Below, one piece after another: positions 11,232-21,469 of a stretch of 64,000 bases of DNA. The notes under the pieces are model-generated. The model was not told the DNA's origin. It did no database searches and saw only the letters and a list, made by a program, of their open reading frames with translations. Location: assembly GCF_900115175.1 (NCBI RefSeq), contig NZ_FOYV01000001.1, positions 248,001 to 312,000 of the forward strand, given 5' to 3'. The number at the start of each line of letters is the position of its first letter. The stretch's first letter is position 1. Origin of the DNA: Marinobacter gudaonensis. GTDB taxonomy: Bacteria > Pseudomonadota > Gammaproteobacteria > Pseudomonadales > Oleiphilaceae. A program made the position numbers and the translations under genes.

Positions 11232-13718
11232 ATGATTGAGCAGACGTTGCAGTTGCTGACCCGTGATGATGTGGTGAAAACCATTCATGAAATGGGCAAG
11301 GAGATCGCGGAGGGTGAGCGCTACTCGTGTCTCTATCAAGGAAGGCGCTTTGACCCCAAGGCGCTGATGGCGAAAGCGCTGGAATACACGAAAGCGCAAT
11401 CGCTTCCGGCACAGAAAGTCGAGGAGCAGCTGTATAAACCCTTTATCGAGGCCCTTGAGGCTCTGGACTTTGTTGTCGCCAAGAAGCCCCGCAACCTGGG
11501 CGACACAGATCTGCCGGTGATGATCTATGAGGTCAAAAAGCCTGAGACGGTCCAGGGCAATTACCGGCGGTTATTTTCTGCCAATCAGAACCGGTTTTAT
11601 TGGAACCGCGACAAATTTTCGAAACTGAAATCCGGCGATCCTGTTTTCATTGTGAACAGTGCGGCTTCACAGGTCCTGTTTGGGTTTGTGCAGGATACGC
11701 GTATCCAGGCTACCTATGATGAAGCAAAGGATATCAGCAGCTTCTCTCACCAAGGTGAACAGTTTGAGGTAAGCCAACACTACGAGGCGTTCGTGTGCAT
11801 TGATGTGCGTAAGATTCAACACACACCGCCGGGTTGGAGTTGGAAGACTCTTGGTAGCGGTGAGCACACCTATATAGCCGGGCCGGATGTCAGCCCTCAG
11901 TCTGCACGCAATAATTTGGAGCGGATTAATTTGCTGCTTGAATTGTTTGCGGCTGATGAAGAGATCGCCTTGCAACTGCAAACCTGCTACGAGGCTGTGT
12001 CCCAGCACTTACCACAAGAGGAAGAACAGGGTAACGAGCCGGAGCCTCGGCTCTGGTATGTCATGCAGGGGAAAACGTTTAGCCCGAAACGCGCTCTGAA
12101 ATATTTGTGGGCGCCACTGTCTGGGAAGGGTGGTCGTGAGTTTGCGCATTGGTCCGCTGTTAAAGATATTCGGCCGGGCGACATCATCATCCATCACGCG
12201 GACAGCGCCATCCAGGCAATTTCTCGTGCAATTTCGTCTCCCAAAGTGGTGCCACAGCCGGAGGAATTTTCGGATGAGTGGCGAGGCGATGGGCATTTAG
12301 TGGATGTGGAGCCCCTCATCGTTTTTAAGCCAGCGATTGACTCAACTGCCATCAAAAAATGTTGGCAGCGACTGCAGCGGGCGTTGAGTGATGTCCGAGG
12401 GCCATTTAACCGCGATGGTTTTGGCAACCAGGGCTATTTATTTGAGTTTACTTGGGAAGCGCTTGCGATCGTCTTAATGGATCAATCGGTGAAATTGCCA
12501 GAAGAGATTCAACGTTGGTTACCAAAGGTGGAACCCGACGATGATTTACCTGGTAATGGCGGTGAGGGAGAGCCTTTACCCGTCCATAGTACCGAGATCC
12601 CTGCAGTTGATTGGCTGCCGCGTGTGCAAGCGTTTATGGCCAGCCAGGGCTTTCACTACAGCTTGCCTGAAGTCGCCAACTTCTATCTATGTTTGCGCAC
12701 CAAGCCTTTGGCGCTTCTGGCGGGTATTTCGGGCACAGGGAAAACTCAATTGGTTAGGCAGTTCGCCAAGGCCCTGGGTTATGGTGATCCCGACCACTGT
12801 GAATTGATTGCCGTGCGTCCGGATTGGGCTGATAGCTCGGATCTGCTGGGCTATACCAATATCCAGGGTGATTATGAGAGCCAGCCGTTGCTCAAAGTAA
12901 TCGAGCGAGCGATGGCACATCCAGACGACCTCTACTTCGTGATTCTGGATGAGATGAACCTGGCGAGGGTTGAGCACTATTTCGCCGAGGTGCTGAGCTT
13001 TATGGAGACCCGCATGCGGGATAGCCAGGGGCAAATAGTGACCGAACCCCTGGTTAATCGAGCGGATGTGAATGGGGGCCGCCCCGTGTACCTGCCTCAA
13101 AACCTGATGCTGGTGGGTACTGTGAACATGGATGAGACCACGCATCCGTTCAGTCGAAAGGTACTCGATCGGGCCAATGCCATTGAGATGAATGACATCG
13201 ATTTGGAGTGGGCACCGGAGCCTGCTGAAGCGCAGCCCGTTAGTGGTGTTTATGCGGATGCATTGCTGGCACCTTTTCTAAATTCGGTCGATCTCACGGT
13301 TGAGCAAAAAGCGGAACTTTCTGACTCGCTAGATTTGCTGAAAGAGGTGAACCGGATCCTGGAGCCGGCGGGCCTTCACTTCGGTTATCGAGTCCGTGAT
13401 GAGATAGCGTTCTACTTAACACTGCATAAACAGGAACAGTTGGGCCAACTGAAGGGGTTTGCTCGCGAGGCAGCGTTGGACTTTCAGCTGATGCAAAAAG
13501 TGCTGCCTAGAATTCAAGGTAGCTCTACCGCGATGCTCAAGGCATTGATCGGTTTGATCAGTCTCTTTTCGGGACATACCATTCCAGAAACCGCAGAGCT
13601 GGCAGAAGTTGAAAGTCTGGTTGATTCAGAGGCAACGCCTTATCCAAGAAGCGTTAAGAAGCTTCTCTTTATGTTGCAACGTTTCAATGACGATGGCTTC
13701 ACATCGTACTGGTTGTAA
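11232..13718 (+). CDS. McrB-like AAA+ NTPase with EVE/PUA-like N-terminal domains
   Basis: Predicted motor of a type IV-like restriction complex; 828 residues. The C-terminal half carries an AAA_5/McrB core: Walker A GISGTGKT (about residue 499), Walker B FVILDEMNLARVEHY (about 573) and the McrB-family sensor GTVNMDETTHPFSRKVLDRA (about 629). The N-terminal 420 residues hold two stretches that look like PUA-superfamily/EVE folds: LKSGDPVFIVNSA...VLFGFVQ (about 137) and IRPGDIIIHHADSAIQAI (about 313). Such domains often read modified bases or tRNA; assignment here is by pattern only. An AAAGGTGA site precedes the ATG, 15 bp after the methylase stop. The McrC-like partner follows after 8 bp. 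GTP versus ATP use cannot be told from sequence. Confidence 0.8.
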   Translation: MIEQTLQLLTRDDVVKTIHEMGKEIAEGERYSCLYQGRRFDPKALMAKALEYTKAQSLPAQKVEEQLYKPFIEALEALDFVVAKKPRNLGDTDLPVMIYEVKKPETVQGNYRRLFSANQNRFYWNRDKFSKLKSGDPVFIVNSAASQVLFGFVQDTRIQATYDEAKDISSFSHQGEQFEVSQHYEAFVCIDVRKIQHTPPGWSWKTLGSGEHTYIAGPDVSPQSARNNLERINLLLELFAADEEIALQLQTCYEAVSQHLPQEEEQGNEPEPRLWYVMQGKTFSPKRALKYLWAPLSGKGGREFAHWSAVKDIRPGDIIIHHADSAIQAISRAISSPKVVPQPEEFSDEWRGDGHLVDVEPLIVFKPAIDSTAIKKCWQRLQRALSDVRGPFNRDGFGNQGYLFEFTWEALAIVLMDQSVKLPEEIQRWLPKVEPDDDLPGNGGEGEPLPVHSTEIPAVDWLPRVQAFMASQGFHYSLPEVANFYLCLRTKPLALLAGISGTGKTQLVRQFAKALGYGDPDHCELIAVRPDWADSSDLLGYTNIQGDYESQPLLKVIERAMAHPDDLYFVILDEMNLARVEHYFAEVLSFMETRMRDSQGQIVTEPLVNRADVNGGRPVYLPQNLMLVGTVNMDETTHPFSRKVLDRANAIEMNDIDLEWAPEPAEAQPVSGVYADALLAPFLNSVDLTVEQKAELSDSLDLLKEVNRILEPAGLHFGYRVRDEIAFYLTLHKQEQLGQLKGFAREAALDFQLMQKVLPRIQGSSTAMLKALIGLISLFSGHTIPETAELAEVESLVDSEATPYPRSVKKLLFMLQRFNDDGFTSYWL

Positions 13719-13726
13719 CTCGCGTT

Positions 13727-16144
13727 ATGCCGCTGCTTTGCTTTGATCACACGGATGGCAGCGTTTGCCAGCTCACGCTCAGTGAGGTGGCTTTGCCGCG
13801 TGCCATTCAGGCGCAACTTAAAACGCCTGTCGTGGCTTGGTTTGACGCTCAGCATTTGCGGTTGAACCCTTCAGAGTCTGAGTTGCCTGGGCCTGTCGAT
13901 AGCCCCCTGTTTTTTGAGTGGCAACGGCTGGAGTGGTTGTTTGAGCCGGGTGACGATTGCCATTTTGAGGCGCCTTTGGCTTTGTGGGTGAACCGTGTTC
14001 CTCAAACTCAAGTTAGGTATCGCTCATTAGCGGGAAAGCCGAGGCTGATGGGTTCGTTCAGTTTAGAAAACGCCGTTGGCCGCACTCGCTTTGAAGTGGT
14101 CGATGCGCGGGGGAAAGTGTTGTTCAGTCTTGGGGTGGAAGTGTTTCCTCAGAAATTGGACTACAAGGATGACTTCCCTGCCATGCTGGATGAGATCACC
14201 GAGGTGCTTTATTCCTTGGCGTTTGATGCGTTTACCAAAACCTTTGCCTCAACTAGCCCTCGGGTAACTTATCGGCAAATGGTGTCCGAGTGGTTGAGTC
14301 TGTTTCGGGTGTTGTTTGATAGCTTGGAAGTTAGTTTGGCGACGCTTTTGAGAACGCCAAAATCCGAGTTGCGTCGAGAGCATCGGGTTAAGCCTATCCA
14401 TCGAATAAAGAAGGCCACCCCACGCGGAATTCGAGCTGCTACCCGGCGACCGGACCGGTACAGTCGGGGTGGTGGTTTAAGGGTGGCCCCCGGGGTTCAA
14501 CTCTCTCATCTTCCGGAAGAGCACAAGCAAATCAGTTACGACACCGTTGAGAACCGATTTGTGGCCTGGGCGCTGGCAGAGATTATTCGTCAGATTGAGC
14601 GCACCATGCGCTATCTGAGGCAGCAATCGAAGGTTTCGCCCAAACGAGTCCAAGTGGAACTGGCGGAGCTTGAGACTCGCAAAGCGCGGCTGCGGAGGAG
14701 ATTGCAGGGTTCGGTGTTGGGGGCGGTGGGACCATTTCAGCATCAGAGCTTTTTCTCCACCACCTTGACGATGGCTCCAGGTTACAAGGAGTTCTATCAC
14801 CGATTCCTGCTTCTTAGGAAGGGGTTGGCTCTGGCTGAGAATGATGTCTTTCAGATGGATTACAAAGACATCGCCACCTTGTACGAATATTGGTGCTTCC
14901 TGAAAACCGTTAAGTTGCTCAGGGACAACCCAAAATATGATCTGGTGAGTAATGATATCGTCAAGCTAGAGCATCACCGGCTGCGTGTGAATTTGAAAAA
15001 GGGCAAGAAGTCGGCTGTGCACTTTGTGCAAAAAAGTACCGGTGATGATATTTCCATGTACTTCAACCGAACGTTTGGGCGGCAAAAGTACACCCACACG
15101 TTTGATCAGAAACCGGATCAATTTATCGAGTTCTCACGTCTGGGTTTCGATACCAAGGGCGATAGGAAGTTTTTCAAAGTAGTGCTGGATGCCAAGTATC
15201 GATTTGATCGAGAGTCTGAGCAGTATCCGGATTCTCCGGTTGCTTGCGGTCCACCGCTAGACACGATTGCTCAGCTGCATCGTTATCGAGACGCCATTTT
15301 ATGGCAAGAAGGTTTTGATGATTCGGTTCGGGTGGCGAATAAAAGCATCGGTGGCGTGATTTTATTCCCATATCCAGGTGATGAGCAGGATTTCAAGCAG
15401 CACCCCTTTTACCAGAGTATCGCGAACGTCAACATTGGTGCGGTTCCGTTGCAGCCTGGTCGGCATCGGGAAAACCAGTTATTTTGTGATTATCTGGAAA
15501 GCCTGTTCGAACAACCGGGTGAGGTGATTACTCAGTCTCGCGTGCATTACGACAATCGGATTTACCGTCGCAAAAAAGAGGCTAGTAGGCAGTGGGTATT
15601 GGTTGGCATGGTGCCGAAGAACAATCGGCAGGCGCGGTTGGATTACCACTTTGAGCAACGCTGTTTTTATATCCCGAGACCGTCTGAATCGAAATGGCCC
15701 TTGGAACAAATCAGTGTTGTTGCGCTGTATGATCAAGCCCAGAGGCATATCGTTGGCTGGGCGGAAGTTGAGCGCGTTGAGGTTCGGTTGGGAAAGGAAT
15801 TAGCCGAGACCGGAACGACATGGCCGCCGAGAAAACCCGAGTTACCGCACTATGTGTATCGCTTAGGCCCAGTGCACTCGGTCAACCTGAATGCGGGTGC
15901 CCAAATGAGCGGACACCGCCAGAGTCGATATTTGATTACCCGGCTTGGCTTTGAGTTGGCGCTGCAGGAACAAGAGCCCGAGCTGCAGTTTATTGGCAGT
16001 TGGGATCATTACATTGAATGGAAACGGTTGAAAACCCGTTATCCAAAGGTGCAGATCAGGCGCACAAAAACCATGGTGAATGCCGCTGGCGAGGATGTCA
16101 GTGAGCTGGAATTTATACCCATAGATACAGATTTGGAGTCGTAG
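13727..16144 (+). CDS. McrC-like DUF2357 PD-(D/E)XK nuclease
   Basis: Predicted nuclease partner of the McrB-like ATPase; 805 residues. A beta-rich N-terminal half (DUF2357) is followed by a long basic helical region (about 280-330, rich in Arg/Gln) and then the nuclease core: DQFIEF (about 463), LDAKYRFD (about 486) and the helix QLHRYRDA (about 515), the pattern of McrC-type PD-(D/E)XK enzymes. A segment after residue 650 ([16 protein letters not shown]) has no assignment. No strong ribosome site precedes the ATG, so translation may depend on coupling to the upstream gene 8 bp away. The McrB-DUF2357 order is the usual mcrB-mcrC order. Pairing is inferred from adjacency. Confidence 0.8.
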   Translation: MPLLCFDHTDGSVCQLTLSEVALPRAIQAQLKTPVVAWFDAQHLRLNPSESELPGPVDSPLFFEWQRLEWLFEPGDDCHFEAPLALWVNRVPQTQVRYRSLAGKPRLMGSFSLENAVGRTRFEVVDARGKVLFSLGVEVFPQKLDYKDDFPAMLDEITEVLYSLAFDAFTKTFASTSPRVTYRQMVSEWLSLFRVLFDSLEVSLATLLRTPKSELRREHRVKPIHRIKKATPRGIRAATRRPDRYSRGGGLRVAPGVQLSHLPEEHKQISYDTVENRFVAWALAEIIRQIERTMRYLRQQSKVSPKRVQVELAELETRKARLRRRLQGSVLGAVGPFQHQSFFSTTLTMAPGYKEFYHRFLLLRKGLALAENDVFQMDYKDIATLYEYWCFLKTVKLLRDNPKYDLVSNDIVKLEHHRLRVNLKKGKKSAVHFVQKSTGDDISMYFNRTFGRQKYTHTFDQKPDQFIEFSRLGFDTKGDRKFFKVVLDAKYRFDRESEQYPDSPVACGPPLDTIAQLHRYRDAILWQEGFDDSVRVANKSIGGVILFPYPGDEQDFKQHPFYQSIANVNIGAVPLQPGRHRENQLFCDYLESLFEQPGEVITQSRVHYDNRIYRRKKEASRQWVLVGMVPKNNRQARLDYHFEQRCFYIPRPSESKWPLEQISVVALYDQAQRHIVGWAEVERVEVRLGKELAETGTTWPPRKPELPHYVYRLGPVHSVNLNAGAQMSGHRQSRYLITRLGFELALQEQEPELQFIGSWDHYIEWKRLKTRYPKVQIRRTKTMVNAAGEDVSELEFIPIDTDLES

Positions 16145-16146
16145 AT

Positions 16147-18990
16147 ATGTCGCTCAAGCCCTGGACAGAAATTGCCCGGCCCCACAAGGACGTGCTGCAT
16201 GGCACTTTCAAACAGTCCGAGTTTGCCGCTGATATTAGTCAGGTGGCAAAGGGCACCGCGCCGGAGGAGTATCAGAACGCGGAGAAGTTCTTCTCTCGGA
16301 CCTACATTACCGAAGGTATGCGGTTGTTGCTTGTATCAGTAGCTCAGCGGCTAGCAGGTAACGGTGGCGACCCGGTCGTGCAACTCCAAACTGCGTTTGG
16401 TGGTGGTAAAACGCATACCATGTTGGCGGTTTACCACCTTGCCAGTCGTCAGGTTCCGGCCAGCGATTTGCAGGGCATTCCTGACTTGCTGGACGAAGCC
16501 GGCGTTCAATCACTGCCCACAGCCAAAATTGCGGTCATCGATGGTATTGCGTTAGCTCCCAGTCAGGAGAGTGTTAAAAAAGATGGTCAGAAGGTAACGA
16601 CGCTCTGGGCCGAGATTGCCTGGCAGCTATTGGGCGATGAAGGGCTGGAAATGGTTCGCGCCTCAGACGAGCAGGGCACCTCTCCTGGGAAAGATCTTTT
16701 AGTGGATCTGCTGACTCGAGCGGCACCCTGTGTCGTGCTTATTGATGAGCTTGTTGCCTTCTTGCGTCAATTTGAGCTTGGAAAAAGCTACCGAGCAGGC
16801 ACTTTTGATTCAAATCTGACCTTCTTCCAGGCGTTAACTGAGGCAATGAAGGCAGTGCCTAACGCCATTTTGCTGGCGTCGTTGCCTGAGTCAGAGCTGG
16901 AGGCCGGCGGTCATATGGGGCAGCTGGCACTGAACTCTCTGGAAAAATACTTCGCGCGAGTCGAGTCGGTTTGGAAGCCGGTGGGTTCGAGTGAGGCGTT
17001 TGAAATTGTTCGCCGCCGATTGTTTGAAGACGCAGGTGCACGTGCCGAAGTTGAGGGTATCGCTCGGCAATTTTCGGACTTCTATCGGCAGCATGCTGAT
17101 AAATTCCCCGTTGAGACACAATCTAACGAATACTTCGAGCGACTGTGCTCTTCCTATCCAATTCACCCCGAAATATTTGATCGTTTGTACGAGGATTGGT
17201 CGACGTTGGACAAGTTCCAGCGTACTCGGGGTGTTCTGCAGTATATGGCGATCGTCATTCACCGGTTGTGGGAAAGTGGGAACCGTGACGCGTTGATCAT
17301 GCCGGGTTCCTTACCGCTGGCGGACGCAAATGTTCGCAATAAGAGTATTCATTATCTGCCTCAGGGTTGGGAGCCTGTCATTGAAAAGGAGGTGGATGGG
17401 CCTCGTTCTGTTCCTGCTGACATTGACAGCCATACTTTGTTTGGCAGTGTGCAAGCAGCCCGACGCGCCGCTCGCACGATTTTTTTAGGGAGCGCGCCTT
17501 CGACCCAAGACCAAATGATTCGCGGTATTCAGACTGAGCGAATTTTGTTGGGCTGCGTTCAGCCTGGGCAGACTATTGGCGTGTTCGAAGATGTGCTCAA
17601 GCGCCTGCGGGATAGGTTGCACTACTTGTACGCTGATCAAGACAGGTTGTGGTTGGACACCAAGCCTAATTTGCGTCGGGAGATGGAGACTCGTAAGCAA
17701 AACATCAGCACTCGGGATGAGCTGATGCCATTGCTGAAAGAACGGGTGAACCGAGCGTTTGGGAAAAATCACCATTTCGCTGGCATTCACGTGTTTACCG
17801 AGCACGGTGATATTCCTGACGACTACGGTTCTGGTCCGCGCCTGGTTGTGCTTCGTCCCGGTGCAGGTTTTAGCCGCTCGGAATCGAACCAAGCCTATGG
17901 TGAAGCGGAAAAAATTCTGCGTAACCGGGGAGATCAGCCTCGGCAGAAACAGAACCGTCTCATTTTTCTGGCGCCGGATTTTGATGTGGTCAATCGCTTG
18001 AAGGAGCAGGGACGGATCTATCTAGCTTGGCGTTCTATCGTCTCGGATATTGAAGACGGTAACCTGAACCAGGACTTATCCCACCTCAAACAAGCAAAAC
18101 GCAATAGGGATGGCGCCGAACAGTCTCTCGCTCAACTAATTCGGGAAACCTGGAAGTGGTTGATTGCTCCAGTAGAAGACTTTGTGAAAGGGCGCCCAGA
18201 GCTGAACTGGGAGGTGGTCTCGGTTCCACCTACCGCCCCCAACCTGATTCAGAGCATCGAAGAAAAACTCCGGGAGGAAGAATGGCTGGTCTACGAGTGG
18301 TCACCCATTCATCTTCGTAAGGTATTGAACGATTGGTACCTGAAAAATGGTGTGACTGAGGTCAGTGCCCCCAAGGTTTGGCGCGATACCTGCCATTACC
18401 TGTATTTACCCCGGTTGGTAAATGACCAGGTTTTTAAGAATGCCATCAGTCAGGGGACTGAGACCGAAGACTACTTCGGCTTTGCGGCTGGTAAAGAGGG
18501 GGATCGTTACCTTGGTTTCAGCTTTGGTAAAGGCTCGATCGTTGCTTTGGATGAATCTTCAGTGTTGATCGAGCGTGAAGCTGCCGCGTCCTATGCTGAA
18601 AAGCTTCGTCAAGAGCAAGATCAACACTCCTTAGGGGCTCATGAATCGGGCGGAAGCGGGTATACGGTGGATCTGCCCACACAAAAAACTGAGCCGGTGA
18701 GGGTGCCGCCAGGTGGTGATACGTCAGCGGGGCAATCCACGGTTGCTGGAATTGCGAAAACTCATTTCTACGGCACTGCGGAGCTCGATCCAGTCAAAGC
18801 GAAGATGGACTTCGCAACCATAATGGATGAGGTGGTTCAGCAGTTCACGGCTCAGCTTGGCGTGGACGTCACGATCTCCGTGGAGATCGAGGCAAAGAAA
18901 AGGGATGGCTTTGACGAGTCTTTGCAGCGGACGATTAAAGAGAACTGCAATGTGTTGAAATTCACTACCTCAGAGTTTGATGAAGACTGA
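16147..18990 (+). CDS. DUF499 (COG1483) AAA+ ATPase
   Basis: Large predicted ATPase, the companion of DUF1156 methylases in defence loci; 947 residues. The N-terminus matches the family closely: [43 protein letters not shown]. Walker A is FGGGKTHT (about residue 84) and Walker [15 protein letters not shown] (about 195). The C-terminus has a low-complexity Gly/Ser/Thr linker (about 835-865) and a small domain ([20 protein letters not shown]...) like those that close DUF499 proteins. It starts 2 bp after the previous stop with a GGAG site overlapping that stop, and is the last gene of the tightly packed operon; 88 bp separate it from the next gene. Its role in defence is inferred from genomic association. 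Confidence 0.9.
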   Translation: MSLKPWTEIARPHKDVLHGTFKQSEFAADISQVAKGTAPEEYQNAEKFFSRTYITEGMRLLLVSVAQRLAGNGGDPVVQLQTAFGGGKTHTMLAVYHLASRQVPASDLQGIPDLLDEAGVQSLPTAKIAVIDGIALAPSQESVKKDGQKVTTLWAEIAWQLLGDEGLEMVRASDEQGTSPGKDLLVDLLTRAAPCVVLIDELVAFLRQFELGKSYRAGTFDSNLTFFQALTEAMKAVPNAILLASLPESELEAGGHMGQLALNSLEKYFARVESVWKPVGSSEAFEIVRRRLFEDAGARAEVEGIARQFSDFYRQHADKFPVETQSNEYFERLCSSYPIHPEIFDRLYEDWSTLDKFQRTRGVLQYMAIVIHRLWESGNRDALIMPGSLPLADANVRNKSIHYLPQGWEPVIEKEVDGPRSVPADIDSHTLFGSVQAARRAARTIFLGSAPSTQDQMIRGIQTERILLGCVQPGQTIGVFEDVLKRLRDRLHYLYADQDRLWLDTKPNLRREMETRKQNISTRDELMPLLKERVNRAFGKNHHFAGIHVFTEHGDIPDDYGSGPRLVVLRPGAGFSRSESNQAYGEAEKILRNRGDQPRQKQNRLIFLAPDFDVVNRLKEQGRIYLAWRSIVSDIEDGNLNQDLSHLKQAKRNRDGAEQSLAQLIRETWKWLIAPVEDFVKGRPELNWEVVSVPPTAPNLIQSIEEKLREEEWLVYEWSPIHLRKVLNDWYLKNGVTEVSAPKVWRDTCHYLYLPRLVNDQVFKNAISQGTETEDYFGFAAGKEGDRYLGFSFGKGSIVALDESSVLIEREAAASYAEKLRQEQDQHSLGAHESGGSGYTVDLPTQKTEPVRVPPGGDTSAGQSTVAGIAKTHFYGTAELDPVKAKMDFATIMDEVVQQFTAQLGVDVTISVEIEAKKRDGFDESLQRTIKENCNVLKFTTSEFDED

Positions 18991-19078
18991 GTGTGCTCTA
19001 GTTTGTTATTTACATTTGGGGGGGCGACATCGATGTTAGAAGGGAACCGAGTCTGCCCCATTCTTTGGATGTCCACTC

Positions 19079-20122
19079 GTGACGAACGTATACAGCCAGA
19101 AAGCGAAGTCCTTCTATGATCAGTACCAGTCGCTTACGTTCGAACAGGTTCATCGAGACTGGCTCTTCTTTCTTGGCGAGAAATCAGGCCTTGCTCTCGA
19201 TGTCGGCGCAGGCAGCGGTCGCGATGCCAGCGCCCTTGCAGAGCGCAGCTGGGACGTTGTCGCGGTAGAGCCCGCAGTTGGCTTACGAGATATGGCTCGG
19301 GATGCTACTCGCAGTCAGAGCATTCACTGGGTAGACGATCAATTACCCGATCTAGGCAAGATCCGAAAGCTGAGCTACCGCTTCGATCTCATTCTTGTTT
19401 CCGCCGTCTGGATGCATATCTCCCCATCCGATCGTGAACGTGCTTTTCGAATCCTGACTGAGCTTTTGGCGCCCGGTGGAATGCTGGTGATTACGCTCCG
19501 GCATGGGCCCGGTGATGGCGAACGGCTTTTTTACGATGTCAGTAGGGAAGAGCTAGAGAGTTTTGCCAAACGCCGAGTACTGATCCCGCTTCCGTTACCA
19601 GTCGAGCGCAAGAAGGATGAGCTCCAGAGGGACGAGGTTTCCTGGGAGACTCTGGCTTTTCGATTGGCGGACGATGGCACAGGCGCGTTGCCGACAGTCC
19701 GTCACATCATCGTTAATGATAATAAGTCCTCGACCTACAAGTTGGGTTTGCTGCGAACCCTTGTCCGGATTGCTGACGGTGCGCCCGGCTTGGCGATCAA
19801 GCGAACCGATGATTGGGTTGATCTTCCGCTCGGAGCGGTCGGTCTGTTCTGGATTATGCTGTACCACCCATTAGTTCTCCGCCATCAACTGAGGCAAGCG
19901 CCGGGAAGCAAAGGCTACGGCTTTGCCACTGAGGATTTCTTCAAGCTTCAGAGTTTCACACCACTCGACTCAGGGTGGGAATGTCGCTGTCGGCCGAAAT
20001 TGCGCCGGTGGTCCTTCGCGCTATTCGCGCCGCCTGTCGTAACATTCTCGATAACCCCGCGCACTTCACAACCTGGCCGGGTGGTAACCGCCCGATCTTT
20101 GAAGGCGAATCCGCAAGGATGA
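19079..20122 (+). CDS. Class I SAM-dependent methyltransferase, 3' end possibly frameshifted
   Basis: Rossmann-fold methyltransferase: motif I LDVGAGSGRDASALAE (about residues 40-55), acidic motif II end AVEPA, motif IV-like FDLILVSAVWMHI and the post-IV strand GGMLVITLRHGPG. The substrate is unknown; the fold suits a small-molecule or protein methylase better than a DNA methylase, because no DPPY or PC motif is present. The start is GTG 19079; the frame is closed by TAG at 19037. Downstream of about 19970 this frame becomes Arg/Pro-rich and unconvincing (RCRPKLRRW), while frame 1 reads as a natural protein running into the HNH domain. The true protein may therefore end near 19975 or continue into the HNH frame by a frameshift. 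Confidence 0.72.
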   Translation: MTNVYSQKAKSFYDQYQSLTFEQVHRDWLFFLGEKSGLALDVGAGSGRDASALAERSWDVVAVEPAVGLRDMARDATRSQSIHWVDDQLPDLGKIRKLSYRFDLILVSAVWMHISPSDRERAFRILTELLAPGGMLVITLRHGPGDGERLFYDVSREELESFAKRRVLIPLPLPVERKKDELQRDEVSWETLAFRLADDGTGALPTVRHIIVNDNKSSTYKLGLLRTLVRIADGAPGLAIKRTDDWVDLPLGAVGLFWIMLYHPLVLRHQLRQAPGSKGYGFATEDFFKLQSFTPLDSGWECRCRPKLRRWSFALFAPPVVTFSITPRTSQPGRVVTARSLKANPQG

Positions 20123-20757
20123 CGATCAGGAAGGAATCTGTGCGCCTGGACAAAGCAACGCTTTCCCGGTTCGGTACCTTCCGCGTTCCTTCATTTCTCT
20201 GGGATGCATTCAGTCGTTACGCGTGTTGGATTGAGCCTGCGATTGTTAATGAATGGATTGATTTGATGGGTAGCTGGGATCTGCGTTATCGCATTGATGA
20301 CTATCATCGTGGTTTGCAGTGGGTTGAAGGTCGTCGAGATACGTCAGCTGTCCGTCAGATGATCAGTCAGCAGCTTGAAACAGGCAGTGTAGAGTGCGTC
20401 TGGACGGCCAAAAATCTCAGAGCGACGGGGTTTGATGTTGACCACTGTTTTCCATGGTCTCGCTGGAACAACAACGACCTTTGGAACCTGATGCCAGCGA
20501 CTCATCGGGCGAATGCTTCCAAGTCGGAAAAACTGCCCGGTGATTTGCTTCTCAAAGAGGCGCATCCGCGGGTGGTAAGTTGGTGGGAACAGGCCATTCT
20601 GGGTACATCTCGCGAAGAACAATTCTTCTCCGAGGCCGAAGCCTCACTTCCATTACTCGGGCAGAAACGCACCGTGGAAGGAGTTTTTGAAGGGATGCTT
20701 CAGCAGCGATTAAGGTTGAAGACCAACCTCCGATTGGCGGAATGGTTGGGCGTATAG
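19975..20757 (+). CDS. HNH endonuclease, overlapping the methyltransferase frame
   Basis: HNH nuclease domain: VECVWTAKNL followed by FDVDHCFPWSRW (about residue 153), NNDLWNLMPATHRANASK. This is the D-H / N / H arrangement of an HNH active site, with C-terminal helices after it. The N-terminal 100 residues (SRFGTFRVPSFLWDAFSRY) are a helical domain of unknown type. The first possible start is GTG 19975, with ATG at 19981; TGA at 19930 closes the frame. The 148-bp overlap with the methyltransferase is unusually long and may reflect an ancestral or current fusion. It lies between the large defence operon and the RES-Xre pair, so a defence role is plausible but not shown. Confidence 0.72.
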   Translation: MGMSLSAEIAPVVLRAIRAACRNILDNPAHFTTWPGGNRPIFEGESARMTIRKESVRLDKATLSRFGTFRVPSFLWDAFSRYACWIEPAIVNEWIDLMGSWDLRYRIDDYHRGLQWVEGRRDTSAVRQMISQQLETGSVECVWTAKNLRATGFDVDHCFPWSRWNNNDLWNLMPATHRANASKSEKLPGDLLLKEAHPRVVSWWEQAILGTSREEQFFSEAEASLPLLGQKRTVEGVFEGMLQQRLRLKTNLRLAEWLGV

Positions 20758-20770
20758 ATCGCCTCCCGCC

Positions 20771-21469
20771 TCAACCAAACCCAACCTCATGCGCATCCGA
20801 AATCCGAGCCCAATGCGTAATCCTCCGCTTCTGCCCATCCCAGAAATACCTCAAATGCCCACCCTGAACCGGCGCATGAAGGGCCACCGGCCGAAACGCG
20901 GCAATGCACTCGTGTCCGGGTCTTCGCACCGAGTGGTAGAGCAGGCCGTCGGATCCTTTGGAGCGGTATTTGGCGCCGAAGGCCTGGCTGGCGGAGTAGT
21001 CGTTTGGGTCGTGCAGGTCGGCGAAGTCGCTGGCGCGGATGTCGTGCATGGGTCTGGCGATGTCGCCCACGTAGCAGCGCATGGTGAGTTCGATGGATTC
21101 TTCGTTGGCGGCGGCCATTTCCAGTTCTTTGTGGTAGACGGTCTCGGCGATGGCTGTTTCCAGTGAATCGGCGGCGTAGTACACGCCGAAATCGCCGTTG
21201 GTGAACCGGCTGCCAAAGCCCAGGTGGGTGAAGGCGGCCATCACCGGGCTGGCGCCGGGGCCGATGAGGCGGTCTTCGGTGGGCACGAGCTGCAGGTTGC
21301 CGGCCTGGTCGAGCAGGCGGTCGTTGGTCATGGCCTCGATTTCAAAGGCGATGTCCAGTTCTTCGGCGGTGTCGTAGATGCGCTCGAACAGGTCGATGGG
21401 CGGGTAGTGGCTGGGAATGATTCGGTGGGCTTTCCACTCGGGCAGCACCAGCGGCGGGGTGGGTCTCAC
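20771..21469 (-). CDS. RES-domain toxin
   Basis: Predicted toxin of a RES-Xre toxin-antitoxin system; characterised RES proteins deplete NAD+. The 232-residue protein has the RES layout: HRIIPSHYPP near the start, GFGSRFTNGDFGVYYAADSLETAIAET in the middle (Arg and Glu of the R-E-S triad), and YSASQAFG (Ser) later. I place the start at GTG 21469 because it overlaps the antitoxin stop (GTGA); the longer open frame upstream is an Arg/Pro-rich antisense-type extension through the antitoxin gene. It converges on the HNH gene with a 13-bp gap and no clear terminator. Confidence 0.85.
   Translation of the reverse strand: MRPTPPLVLPEWKAHRIIPSHYPPIDLFERIYDTAEELDIAFEIEAMTNDRLLDQAGNLQLVPTEDRLIGPGASPVMAAFTHLGFGSRFTNGDFGVYYAADSLETAIAETVYHKELEMAAANEESIELTMRCYVGDIARPMHDIRASDFADLHDPNDYSASQAFGAKYRSKGSDGLLYHSVRRPGHECIAAFRPVALHAPVQGGHLRYFWDGQKRRITHWARISDAHEVGFG

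Noticed and set aside
19033..19119. 28-codon frame (MLEGNRVCPILWM...) just upstream of the methyltransferase start, considered as a leader peptide
   Set aside because: No attenuator-like hairpin or codon run, and it overlaps the methyltransferase start without a good ribosome site.
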